Part shown: piece after piece, positions 26,285-34,413 of the stretch | Layout: each line of letters begins with the position of its first letter | How positions within the stretch are numbered: position 1 is the first letter of the stretch | Assembly: GCA_943329665.2 (NCBI GenBank) | Contig: CALQEU020000009.1 | Span: 33,734-97,733 of the forward strand | Length of the DNA: 64,000 nucleotides | Direction of reading: 5' to 3' | Origin: JAJTFW01 sp903922455 | GTDB lineage: Bacteria > Bacteroidota > Bacteroidia > AKYH767-A > OLB10 | Position numbers and translations under genes: made by a program | The notes under the pieces: generated by a model | What the model was told of the DNA's origin: nothing | Seen by the model: the letters and a program-made list of their open reading frames with translations, nothing else | Databases searched by the model: none

Positions 26285-28399
26285 TTATTCGGTTTTAGAT
26301 GCTTTGATATCTGTTCCCAATCGTTGCAAGTAGGCGATGATAGCAATGAGTTCTTTATTGGAATCGATGCTCACCTTATTTATCTTGAGATCGTCTGCTA
26401 TGCTCTTCGCTTGCTTGGTAAGATCATCGTTTGCTTTAACATCATATCCTGCAGGATAGGGAACTCCTAAAGTTTGCATGGCTCTAATTTTTGCAGGAGT
26501 ACTTGTAATGTCTAATTCATTTTCAGCCATGAATGCATAGGATGGCATGATGGAACCAGGAGACATAATAGTTGGATCAATCATATGATGGTAATGCCAT
26601 ACATTCGGATATTTTCCACCTTGGCGATGCAAATCCGGACCCGTTCGTTTCGATCCCCATTGGAATGGATGATCGTAAACAAATTCACCAGCTTTGGAAT
26701 ATTCACCATAACGTTCGGTCTCTGATCGGAATGGTCGCACCATCTGTGAGTGACATGTGTAACAGCCTTCACGTATGTAAATATCTCTACCTTGTAATTC
26801 TAAAGGTGTATAAGGTTTCACACTCGCAATGGTGGGTATATTCGATTGCACAAGGAACGTAGGAATAAACTCGACAACACCACCAATCAAAATGACAACC
26901 GCACTTAAAATAATCATTTGTACTGGACGACGCTCAATCCAACGATGCCAATGACCTGCATGCTCTTTCTCATTTTTCTCTAGTTTTGGAGCTTCTGCAG
27001 CTTCTTCTGCATTCAATGTTCCTTGCTTCATCGTTTTTACCAAGTTATACGCCATCGTGATGGCACCAGTCAGAAACATCAATCCACCTAATGCACGAAG
27101 TTTATACATCGGCATAATCTGGGTAACAGTCTCGAGGAAGTTTGGATATTTTAGAATTCCATCTGCTGTAAATTCTTTCCACATTAAACTTTGTGTGAAT
27201 CCTGCCCAATACATCGGCACAGCGTAGAATAAAATCCCAAGTGTGGCAATCCAAAAATGGAAGGAAGCTAATTTAGCAGAGTATAAATTGGTTTTGTAAA
27301 GTCGAGGTATTAACCAATACAAAATACCAAAGGTCAACATACCATTCCATCCCATTCCACCAATGTGTACGTGAGCGATGGTCCAGTCCGTAAAGTGACT
27401 AATGGCATTCACACTTTTCAACGATAACATCGGACCTTCAAATGTCGACATACCATAAGCGGTAATCGCTACCACCATAAATTTCAATACCACATCTTCT
27501 CGAACACGATCCCATGCACCACGTAGTGTTAACAGTCCATTGATCATCCCACCCCAGGATGGAGCTAAGAGCATAATGGAAAATACCGTTCCTAAAGATT
27601 GTGCCCAATCAGGTAAGGATGAATATAAAAGATGATGAGGACCTGCCCAGATGTATAAAAATATCAATGCCCAAAAGTGAATGATGGATAATCGATACGA
27701 ATATACAGGTCGATTTGCAGCTTTCGGAACGAAGTAATACATCAATCCTAAGTAAGGCGTTGTTAAGAAAAATGCAACCGCATTATGTCCGTACCACCAT
27801 TGCACTAACGCATCTTGAACGCCCGCGTATGCAGAATAACTTTTTAAGATGCTAACTGGAATTTCAATAGAGTTTACAATATGTAAAACGGCAACTGTAA
27901 CCACAGTAGCAATATAAAACCAAATAGCAACATACATATGTCGCTCTCTTCGTTTGATAAGCGTTCCAAACATATTTATAGCAAAAGCTACCCAAACAAT
28001 AGCGATAAGAATATCGATAGGCCATTCCAATTCTGCATATTCTTTTCCAGTGGTATGTCCAGTAAGCAAAGTCACCGCTGCAAGAACGATGATCGATTGC
28101 CATCCCAAAAAATGAAATTTACTCAAGCCATCACTAAACATTCGTGCTTTACACAAACGTTGTAATGAATAATACAATCCCATAAAAATTCCATTCCCTA
28201 CAAATGCGAAGATGATCGCATTGGTATGTACCGGTCGGACTCGACCGAAAGTCAAGTACTCGCCAATGTTAAGTCCGGGGAACGGAATTTGTAAAGCTAT
28301 GATAAGCCCTAGTAACATGCCGACAAGCCCCCAAATGATGGTGGCTAAGGCAAAGTTTTTAACGATGCGGTTGTCGTAGCTAAATTTTTCAATCGTCAT
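26285..28399 (-). CDS. ccoNO: cbb3 oxidase fused subunits I and II (CcoNO)
   Basis: This 704-residue protein joins the haem-copper catalytic subunit CcoN (about residues 1-480, twelve membrane segments) to the monohaem cytochrome CcoO (about 500-700). CcoN histidine ligands are visible in RPVHTNAIIFAF, WWYGHNAVAFFL, WAGPHHLLYSSLPDW and IAHVHIGGMGWNG. The CcoO part has CYTCHSQMVRPFRSE as haem c site. The fusion is typical of Bacteroidota. The enzyme reduces oxygen to water with high affinity and pumps protons in the inner membrane. Its ATG overlaps the ccoS stop by 4 nt. Confidence 0.95.
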   Translation of the reverse strand: MTIEKFSYDNRIVKNFALATIIWGLVGMLLGLIIALQIPFPGLNIGEYLTFGRVRPVHTNAIIFAFVGNGIFMGLYYSLQRLCKARMFSDGLSKFHFLGWQSIIVLAAVTLLTGHTTGKEYAELEWPIDILIAIVWVAFAINMFGTLIKRRERHMYVAIWFYIATVVTVAVLHIVNSIEIPVSILKSYSAYAGVQDALVQWWYGHNAVAFFLTTPYLGLMYYFVPKAANRPVYSYRLSIIHFWALIFLYIWAGPHHLLYSSLPDWAQSLGTVFSIMLLAPSWGGMINGLLTLRGAWDRVREDVVLKFMVVAITAYGMSTFEGPMLSLKSVNAISHFTDWTIAHVHIGGMGWNGMLTFGILYWLIPRLYKTNLYSAKLASFHFWIATLGILFYAVPMYWAGFTQSLMWKEFTADGILKYPNFLETVTQIMPMYKLRALGGLMFLTGAITMAYNLVKTMKQGTLNAEEAAEAPKLEKNEKEHAGHWHRWIERRPVQMIILSAVVILIGGVVEFIPTFLVQSNIPTIASVKPYTPLELQGRDIYIREGCYTCHSQMVRPFRSETERYGEYSKAGEFVYDHPFQWGSKRTGPDLHRQGGKYPNVWHYHHMIDPTIMSPGSIMPSYAFMAENELDITSTPAKIRAMQTLGVPYPAGYDVKANDDLTKQAKSIADDLKINKVSIDSNKELIAIIAYLQRLGTDIKASKTE

Positions 28400-28584
28400 A
28401 CAGCGTCTGTATTTTTAGAATTAGGTTGTTCTTTTTGAGTTACTATTTCGTCGTCAAATAATATTCGTACTGCTGGCGATACATCATCATCATATTGTCC
28501 TGTCTTCACCGACCATAAAAATCCAATGAGGAAACTTCCTGCTACTAATAAGCTAAATGATATTAATATTAAGATGACACTCAT
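28396..28584 (-). CDS. ccoS: cbb3 oxidase assembly protein CcoS
   Basis: This 62-residue protein has one membrane segment followed by the CcoS signature FLWSVKTGQYDDD. The ATG at 28584 (MSVILILISF) is preferred over a TTG at 28593, because CcoS proteins begin MSV and because an exact TAnnTTTG element (28591-28598) would overlap the TTG. CcoS is required for cofactor insertion into CcoN. Here it leads the oxidase operon, with a 4-nt overlap with ccoNO. Confidence 0.9.
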   Translation of the reverse strand: MSVILILISFSLLVAGSFLIGFLWSVKTGQYDDDVSPAVRILFDDEIVTQKEQPNSKNTDAV

Positions 28585-28590
28585 GATGCG

Positions 28591-28598
28591 CAAATCTA
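28591..28598 (-). promoter_or_regulatory. -7 element of the ccoS-ccoNOQPGH operon
   Basis: On the minus strand this reads TAGATTTG, an exact TAnnTTTG match. The predicted transcription start falls at or next to the ccoS ATG, so the operon message would be leaderless. There is no good TTG at the -33 position, which fits a promoter that needs an activator. Confidence 0.5.
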
Positions 28599-28642
28599 CT
28601 TTTGAAGAATATAATTCAGACTGACAAATCTTATCATTTGGA

Positions 28643-28656
28643 TTGACAATTATCAG
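28643..28656 (-). promoter_or_regulatory. FNR-like box upstream of ccoS
   Basis: The plus strand reads TTGAC-AATT-ATCAG, a 5-4-5 dyad close to the FNR/CRP consensus. It is separated from the ccoS -7 element by exactly 44 nt, placing its centre near -65, a class I activator position. It overlaps the end of ccoI. Confidence 0.5.
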
Positions 28657-31076
28657 TTTTTCATTCTTGTTAAACCCAAACTTCTCGCTTTTATACTACT
28701 TGCAAGCACAGTGTAAATCACTAAGCTACTCGTGCTGATGGGCATAAGGATCGCAGCAATGATGGGAGATAAAGTGCCTTGTACAGCAAACCAAAGTCCC
28801 ACTAAATTGTAGAAAATAGAAATGACAAAACTAATAAGGATGATGCGATGTCCCGATTTTGCAAAGCGCAGCAAATTTTCAATTTGGCCAAAATTTTTGG
28901 ATAAGATAATTCCATCACTTCCAGGAGTAAAGTTGTTAATGTCTTCTGCAATAGCTAATCCTACATCACTTTGCATGAGCGCCCCAGCATCGTTGAGTCC
29001 ATCACCAATCATCATTACTTTTTTTCCTTGTGATTGCAATTCTTTAATACTATTTAATTTATCGATAGGCTTTTGTTCAAATTGAATTCCTTCTTTTTGA
29101 TCCAAGATTTCTTCCAAGTGAGATTGTTCAAAATTAAAATCACCACTCAGAACGGAAATTTTATATCCCTCTTTCTTCATTGCATGTAATAGTGAAGAGG
29201 TAGATTGACGATAAGAAGTTTTGAAATAAAAGAATCCCAATAATTTTCCATCAATACTTACACCTACTTCAGATGATTTTACATTTTCATTGTGTGCTTT
29301 AGCAACATGTATGAAACTTCTTGATCCCAATTGAACAAAACTTCCCTGTATCGAACCTTCGATGCCTTTTCCATTAATTTCCTTTAGATGGGTAATAGGC
29401 AATTTATTATTGGAAGAAGATAGAAAGTTGGATAACATCCTACTGAATGGATGAGAAGATGCATGGGCAAGCGATGCAATAAATTGCTTCTGTAACTCGG
29501 TAGGTTCTATTCCAAAATATTCAACTTTATAGTTTTCTGCAGAGGTAAGCGTTCCTGTTTTATCAAAAACAACAGAATCAATATTTGATAAGCGTTCTAA
29601 GACTTTTGTGTTCTTCAAATAGATACCACGCTTACCTAAAATACGAATCATATTGCCAAATGTAAATGGTGCCGATAACGCCAATGCACAAGCACATGCA
29701 ATTACTAATACGGAGCTAAATGCTAGCATTGCTCTAGATGGATCTGTCGGGTACCAGTAGAGTAGGGCGACGACAGCTATGCTTATCGTTATTACGACAA
29801 ACCATTTGCTGATGCTTTCGGTAAGATGGGCATATTTACTTTTTGTATCGCTTTTACCTGAACTTTGATTCCAGAGCTTAGTGATATAACTGTGCGAAAC
29901 ATCCTTTTGAACAAGCACCTCAACGGGTTTACCTATTAATCGTGCCCCAGCAAAAATTCGTTCGCCATACTGACAAGTAACTTCTCTTGATTCACCGGTT
30001 ACAAAACTATAATCGACATGAGCTTGTTTACTAACTAATAACACATCAGCAGGAATAATTTCCTGATTTCGGATGAATAAACGATCATTGGGTTTGATCT
30101 CTTGAACGGAAACAACTTCTTCCTCAGTTCCATTTAGCCGACTTACTGCAATGGGAAAGTAAGATTTATAGTCTCGTTCGAAGCTGAGCCATTCATATGT
30201 TTTGCTTTGGAAATTTCGTCCGATGAGCATAAAAAAAACCAAGCCTGTCATACTATCAAAATAACCAGGACCTGTATCAGAAACTACTTCATAAATACTT
30301 CTCGAAAACATCGCAACAATTCCGATGGCTATGGGTACATCTATATTAATGATTTTTTGACGAAAGCTCATTAAAGCATTTTCTAAAAACTCGTTTGCAC
30401 TGTAAAAGAATACGGGTAGAGAAAGTAATAAATTCAAATACCCGAAGATGCGATGAAAATCTTCACCTTCATATTTACCAGATGAAAAGTATTCAGGAAA
30501 GCTGAGCAACATAATATTTCCAAAAACGAATCCTGCTATTCCAATCTTATAGATTCGAGTTTTACTGGACACTTTTGTTTCGCCCTTCTCTAATTCTTTC
30601 AAATTAAGTTCAGGAGGATAAGCAATTTCATGTAGTTTCTCCACAATTATTCGCAAACTCGTTTTAGTATCATCGAAAATGAGGTGCAATTCCTTCTGAA
30701 TAAAATTGGTTTTAGAACTGATGATACCCGCGTCCAAACGATTCATATGTTCCAATAGCCAAATACAACTGGCGCAGTGCATGGCCGGAATGTGGAATTG
30801 AATATGAGATACATTACCCTCTTTAAAGAGAATGAGCTTGTCAGAAATGGAAGATTGATCTAAATAAGCATATCGGTTACCTAAAAGCGTTTGTGTTTTT
30901 CCTGGAGAAGATTGCAGATCATAATAACCACATAAATTATTTTCTTGCAAAAGTTCAAAAACCAATTTGCAACCTTGACAACAAAAAGATTTACTGTCAA
31001 GCACTACGCTCTCTTCTTTGCAATTTTCACCGCAGTGATAGCACTGAGTTTCAGTATGAATAATGTTTTCACGCAT
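28653..31076 (-). CDS. ccoI: copper-translocating P-type ATPase of the cbb3 cluster
   Basis: This 807-residue P1B-type ATPase matches CcoI/FixI, which exports copper for assembly of the oxidase binuclear centre. From the N-terminus it has a cysteine-rich zinc-ribbon-like start (CYHCGEN, CCQGCK), a heavy-metal domain with MHCASCIW, eight membrane segments, the TGES actuator motif, the phosphorylation site DKTGTLTS, and MIGDGLNDAGAL. The transmembrane metal site reads CAC (residues 461-463, followed by ALALSAPF) instead of the usual CPC. It is transcribed separately from the ccoS operon, from a divergent promoter region with an FNR-like box. Confidence 0.92.
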   Translation of the reverse strand: MRENIIHTETQCYHCGENCKEESVVLDSKSFCCQGCKLVFELLQENNLCGYYDLQSSPGKTQTLLGNRYAYLDQSSISDKLILFKEGNVSHIQFHIPAMHCASCIWLLEHMNRLDAGIISSKTNFIQKELHLIFDDTKTSLRIIVEKLHEIAYPPELNLKELEKGETKVSSKTRIYKIGIAGFVFGNIMLLSFPEYFSSGKYEGEDFHRIFGYLNLLLSLPVFFYSANEFLENALMSFRQKIINIDVPIAIGIVAMFSRSIYEVVSDTGPGYFDSMTGLVFFMLIGRNFQSKTYEWLSFERDYKSYFPIAVSRLNGTEEEVVSVQEIKPNDRLFIRNQEIIPADVLLVSKQAHVDYSFVTGESREVTCQYGERIFAGARLIGKPVEVLVQKDVSHSYITKLWNQSSGKSDTKSKYAHLTESISKWFVVITISIAVVALLYWYPTDPSRAMLAFSSVLVIACACALALSAPFTFGNMIRILGKRGIYLKNTKVLERLSNIDSVVFDKTGTLTSAENYKVEYFGIEPTELQKQFIASLAHASSHPFSRMLSNFLSSSNNKLPITHLKEINGKGIEGSIQGSFVQLGSRSFIHVAKAHNENVKSSEVGVSIDGKLLGFFYFKTSYRQSTSSLLHAMKKEGYKISVLSGDFNFEQSHLEEILDQKEGIQFEQKPIDKLNSIKELQSQGKKVMMIGDGLNDAGALMQSDVGLAIAEDINNFTPGSDGIILSKNFGQIENLLRFAKSGHRIILISFVISIFYNLVGLWFAVQGTLSPIIAAILMPISTSSLVIYTVLASSIKARSLGLTRMKN

Positions 31077-31093
31077 GGTAGTTCCTAGACGAG

Positions 31094-31101
31094 CAATTTT
31101 A
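31094..31101 (-). promoter_or_regulatory. -7 element of ccoI
   Basis: The minus strand reads TAAAATTG, 7 of 8 positions of TAnnTTTG. It lies exactly 22 nt from the FNR-like box at 31124-31137 and 17 nt from the ccoI ATG. Confidence 0.45.
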
Positions 31102-31123
31102 CTTCAACTATTGGAAAGAGATA

Positions 31124-31137
31124 TTGACGAAAGTCAT
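31124..31137 (-). promoter_or_regulatory. FNR-like box controlling ccoI
   Basis: TTGAC-GAAA-GTCAT contains the inverted half-sites TGAC/GTCA with a 4-nt spacer, the FNR/CRP-family geometry. Its centre is 54.5 bp from the ccoI start codon and about -43 from the predicted transcription start, a class II activator position. Confidence 0.6.
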
Positions 31138-31182
31138 CTTTAGTACTGATCCATCTCAAATCGGATTTTGTCAGCGCTAATA

Positions 31183-31196
31183 TTGACTTATGTCAT
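31183..31196 (+). promoter_or_regulatory. FNR-like box controlling the divergent small gene
   Basis: TTGAC-TTAT-GTCAT has the same half-sites as the box at 31124-31137. Its centre is 54.5 bp from the ATG at 31244, the same distance as the other box has to ccoI. Their centres are 59 bp apart. Confidence 0.6.
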
Positions 31197-31218
31197 AGAA
31201 ATAATGATAGAATTCTTT

Positions 31219-31226
31219 CATTTTTG
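31219..31226 (+). promoter_or_regulatory. -7 element of the divergent small gene
   Basis: CATTTTTG matches TAnnTTTG at 7 of 8 positions. It lies 22 nt after the box at 31183-31196 and 17 nt before the ATG at 31244, mirroring the ccoI side base for base. Confidence 0.45.
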
Positions 31227-31243
31227 TTGAATATATACCGAAA

Positions 31244-31681
31244 ATGTACAGTCGATTTAATCAAAATGAAATGCTGAAAATCCTAATTAGTGACGAGCGA
31301 AAATTAATGGAAATACAAAAGGATTTTACGTTATATTTTCCCTTCTTGAAACTAGAATTTTTTAAAGCTCCCCATAAAATTGGAGATGGCTCTGCTAAAA
31401 ATTTACTGCTCGATTCCAATAAGTTGATCAAGGATTGTAGAAGCAGCCGTCCAACGCTTCATATAGAAATCAAAGAAAGTATGACGGTAGATCAATTGGA
31501 GCAATTATTATTTGAAAACTTCGGATTGGCAGCCCAAGTGTTTAGAAAATCAGGAAACGTTTGGTTAGAAACATCGGCTACCGATAACTGGACCTTACTT
31601 CAACAGAATAATGAAGGAGCAGAATTGTCAACCCAAATCAAGGAGAACCGCGAAAATTTAGATAATATCGATCCTTACTAA
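31244..31681 (+). CDS. conserved small protein next to ccoI, function unknown
   Basis: This 145-residue soluble protein starts MYSRFNQNEML and has no signal peptide, membrane segment, cysteine-rich site or obvious catalytic motif. Its first 60 residues are basic and aromatic (FTLYFPFLKLEFFKAPHK). The middle part (HIEIKESMTVDQLEQLLFENFGLAAQVFRK) alternates strand and helix as in a small alpha/beta domain. I do not recognise a named family. It is transcribed divergently from ccoI with an FNR-like box placed in a mirror-image arrangement. It is therefore probably induced under the same conditions, which suggests a role in low-oxygen or redox physiology. Confidence 0.65.
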   Translation: MYSRFNQNEMLKILISDERKLMEIQKDFTLYFPFLKLEFFKAPHKIGDGSAKNLLLDSNKLIKDCRSSRPTLHIEIKESMTVDQLEQLLFENFGLAAQVFRKSGNVWLETSATDNWTLLQQNNEGAELSTQIKENRENLDNIDPY

Positions 31682-31692
31682 TAATTGGCTAA

Positions 31693-31740
31693 TTTAAACG
31701 CTGCGTTCGCAACGGTTTCGCTGCGTTCGCTGCGTTTAAA
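31693..31740. terminator. inverted repeat between convergent genes
   Basis: TTTAAACGC (31693-31701) pairs perfectly with GCGTTTAAA (31732-31740). The 30-nt loop contains the unit GCTGCGTTCGC twice. Its place between converging genes suggests a bidirectional terminator. A similar GCTGCG-rich stretch lies in the next convergent gap at about 22490-22540. Confidence 0.4.
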
Positions 31741-31760
31741 TCTACATTTTATTCCGAGTG

Positions 31761-32822
31761 TTATCCCTTCAACGACCTTAATTTCTTTTCATCAATGATT
31801 TTTATTTTTCCTCCTTTGATCTCGATCAAATTTTCTTCTTTGAAATCACTTAAAGTTCTAATTAAAGACTCTGTCGCTGTACCCACAATATTCGCTAAGT
31901 CATCACGCGCAATGGCCATTGAAAACTGTCCTTCGTCCTTGACTTGATATTTTTCCTGAAGTAGGATTAAAGCTTCCGCCGTTCTTTTTCTTACAGAACT
32001 ATAGGCCAAGTCCACTAAACGCTCTTGTTTGTCGACAACACCTTTCGTAAGAATTTTTAAAAAGCTTCTCGTCACCGATACATTTCCAAAAATCATATTA
32101 TGAAACTCGTCTTTTGGAATGAAAGTAATTTCGGAATCTTCTAAAGTTTCTGCTGATTCATTATAAGGTTTCTCCTCTAATAAACTCGTGTAGGCAAAGA
32201 AGTCGCCTTCCTTTAAAAGATCAGTGATGAGTTCTTTTCCATACTCATGAGTCTTGAAAATCTTTACTTTCCCTTGGTTGATATAATAAAGACCATTTGG
32301 GTAATTTCCTTCAAGATAGATCGTCTCTTTCTTCTTGTAATGATTTATCTTTTTTCCTTCCAAAAATTTTTTCAATGCATTTGATCCCGCAACATCACTG
32401 ATGAAGGTACTCAATCCGTCAAAGTCTTTTTCATATTCTTTTTTAAGTACCTCAGCCTTTTTTATACGACTTTCTACCGCATTTAATAATTCAGTCTTAT
32501 CAAATGGTTTGGTGATATAATCATCTGCTCCTAAGTCCATGCCTTTACGCATATCGCTGCGTTCTGCTTTTGCAGTAAGGAAGATGAAAGGAATAGCTGA
32601 CATCGCAGGATCTTTCCCTAAAAGATGCAAGACGCCATAGCCATCTAATCCTGGCATCATGATGTCGCAAATGATTAAATCAGGTTGTTCTTGACGCGCC
32701 AATTCTACGCCTTCTTTTCCATCAGGTGCAGTGTACACTTTGTAATGTGCTAACTCTAAAATTTCAGCAGTGTTCTCACGAACATCTACATTGTCTTCAA
32801 TTAATAATATTTTCTTGTCCAT
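31761..32822 (-). CDS. response regulator fused to a CRP/FNR-type transcription factor
   Basis: This 353-residue protein has three parts: a receiver domain (residues 3-118; acidic pocket ED 9-10, phosphoacceptor D53 in CDIMMPGLDG, lysine in TKPFD), a cyclic-nucleotide-binding-like beta barrel (about 145-260) and a CRP-type winged helix (about 275-350). The recognition helix TATESLIRTLSDF keeps the Glu and Arg that read TGA half-sites in CRP and FNR. The cAMP-phosphate arginine is missing (NESAET), and the only cysteine is C52, so neither cAMP nor an FNR-type iron-sulfur cluster is likely to be the signal; phosphorylation is. The PAS kinase gene lies 3 nt upstream. FNR-like boxes stand before the neighbouring cbb3 genes. 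Confidence 0.88.
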   Translation of the reverse strand: MDKKILLIEDNVDVRENTAEILELAHYKVYTAPDGKEGVELARQEQPDLIICDIMMPGLDGYGVLHLLGKDPAMSAIPFIFLTAKAERSDMRKGMDLGADDYITKPFDKTELLNAVESRIKKAEVLKKEYEKDFDGLSTFISDVAGSNALKKFLEGKKINHYKKKETIYLEGNYPNGLYYINQGKVKIFKTHEYGKELITDLLKEGDFFAYTSLLEEKPYNESAETLEDSEITFIPKDEFHNMIFGNVSVTRSFLKILTKGVVDKQERLVDLAYSSVRKRTAEALILLQEKYQVKDEGQFSMAIARDDLANIVGTATESLIRTLSDFKEENLIEIKGGKIKIIDEKKLRSLKG

Positions 32823-32825
32823 ATT

Positions 32826-34073
32826 TTAATGTTGCTGAGGAAAAGTAATTTTAATAGTTGTTCCCTTTTCCAATTCACTTTTAAGTTCTAAACTTCCGTT
32901 CATTAAATCAACATAACTTCCTACAATATGTAATCCTAATCCAGTTCCTTGAATGTTAAATGCATTTTTAGCTCTAAAGAAACGTTCAAATAAATGCTTT
33001 TGGTCTTCTTTACTAATTCCAATTCCTTTATCTTTTATTTCGATAAAAACAGAAAGGTCATTCACTTGAACAGAAACCAGTATTTTTTTGTTTTCAGGAC
33101 TAAATTTAACGGCATTATTGATTAAATTAATAAGAATATTCTTGATCAATTTTATGTCTAACGAAACTTCAGCATTTCCTACATGCTGATAAACGATTTC
33201 TTGTCCTGACTTTACATTTAATTGCAAATCGCTCACTATTTCCTTCACTAAATGTGGCAAATCAAATTTCCTAAATTCAGTATGTACTTTTCCTTCTTCC
33301 AATTTGCTAAGCGATAAAAAGTCACTCAAAATGTCATTTAAATTGTTCACCGCTGATTTGATTCTAGAAATATGTTTTTCTCTTTTGTCATTATTTGCGG
33401 TCTCTACATATTCAGAGATAAGGCTCGCTGAAGAGAGAATCGTGGTCAAGGGTGTTCTGAATTCATGAGAAGCCATAGAAATAAACCTTGATTTTAAATC
33501 ATTAAGATCTTTTTCCTTCTCCAATGCAAGTCGTAATTCTTCCTTCGACTTCTCCAATTCCCGAATGGCTTCTTGCAAAACCTTCGTTCGGTCAGAAACT
33601 TTCTTTTCCAATCCTTCATTGGTAGTGATGAGCGCTGCAGCTACACGCTCTAATTCATGTTGCTTCTCTTTAACAGTGACCTCAATTCCTTTTCTAACAG
33701 TGATGTCTATAATAAAGGCAACAACAAATTTTTGCCCTTTGATTTGCACTGGGCTCAAACTTATTTCCACTGGAAATTGTGTTCCGTCTTTTCTTTCTGC
33801 AAAAAGATCCATTCCCGTACCCATGGGACGGGCATATAGTTCTTTGCTATAATTTTCTCGATGATTGTGATGATGTCCTCTAACATTGGATGGAACTATA
33901 TCTTCAATCTTTAATTCATGTAATTCTTCATCGGTATGACCCAACATCCTCGCTGCAGAACTATTCGCCATACGAATTCGCCCTTCCATATCCGATACAA
34001 TGATCCCTTCCGTGGCATCTTTGAAGACGGTATCAATAATTTCACTTCTGTTAATTTCATCCATAATTCTCAT
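32826..34073 (-). CDS. PAS-domain sensor histidine kinase
   Basis: This kinase is about 415 residues long. An N-terminal PAS domain (about residues 12-125; VSDMEGRIRMANSSAARMLG) is followed by a coiled-coil linker, a HisKA domain with ASHEFRTPLTTILSS carrying the phosphoacceptor histidine, and a HATPase domain with NLINNAVKFSPENK, IKDKGIGIS and GTGLGLHIV. No membrane segment is present, so it senses inside the cell. The PAS region after IVPSNVRG contains the cluster HHHNHRENY, where the oxygen sensor FixL has its haem histidine. The start is uncertain: ATG at 34073 or 34064; a TTG at 34088 is less likely. Its partner gene follows after 3 nt. Confidence 0.88.
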   Translation of the reverse strand: MRIMDEINRSEIIDTVFKDATEGIIVSDMEGRIRMANSSAARMLGHTDEELHELKIEDIVPSNVRGHHHNHRENYSKELYARPMGTGMDLFAERKDGTQFPVEISLSPVQIKGQKFVVAFIIDITVRKGIEVTVKEKQHELERVAAALITTNEGLEKKVSDRTKVLQEAIRELEKSKEELRLALEKEKDLNDLKSRFISMASHEFRTPLTTILSSASLISEYVETANNDKREKHISRIKSAVNNLNDILSDFLSLSKLEEGKVHTEFRKFDLPHLVKEIVSDLQLNVKSGQEIVYQHVGNAEVSLDIKLIKNILINLINNAVKFSPENKKILVSVQVNDLSVFIEIKDKGIGISKEDQKHLFERFFRAKNAFNIQGTGLGLHIVGSYVDLMNGSLELKSELEKGTTIKITFPQQH

Positions 34074-34138
34074 TCCAAGTCTACGCAATAAATGTAATTA
34101 TTTTCATAGACTTCGGAGAATATGGAACTCTACTAAAA

Positions 34139-34336
34139 TCAGACATCTCCTGTTTTAGGATGATTCGTGTTGATGCCTAAAATGCTATATAGCGGGCAAA
34201 TACCAACAACGCCTGTAATAAATGGGATGAGACCTAAAAGCGCCCAAGGACTGTTGTGGTATACAAAAAACATGGCGATGGTCACACCTAGAAATACTCT
34301 AATTACCCGATCGGTAGAACTTTCATTTGTTTTCAT
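34139..34336 (-). CDS. DUF2892 (YgaP-like) small membrane protein
   Basis: This 65-residue protein matches DUF2892: STDRVIRVFLGVTIAMFF at the N-terminus, two membrane segments, and GLIPFITGVVGICPLYSILGIN containing the family's cysteine (CPLY). The family often accompanies rhodanese or stress-related genes. The gene has its own exact -7 element and an upstream FNR-like box, which suggests joint control with the cbb3 genes. Confidence 0.85.
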   Translation of the reverse strand: MKTNESSTDRVIRVFLGVTIAMFFVYHNSPWALLGLIPFITGVVGICPLYSILGINTNHPKTGDV

Positions 34337-34361
34337 GATGTTGCAGTTTAAATTTGATTTT

Positions 34362-34369
34362 CAAAAATA
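34362..34369 (-). promoter_or_regulatory. -7 element of the DUF2892 gene
   Basis: The minus strand reads TATTTTTG, an exact match to TAnnTTTG. It lies 25 nt before the ATG at 34336 and 44 nt from the FNR-like box at 34414-34427. Confidence 0.5.
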
Positions 34370-34413
34370 AACTGCTAAATCGTTTTTGTAACTATCAAAA
34401 ATCAGCTCAAAAA

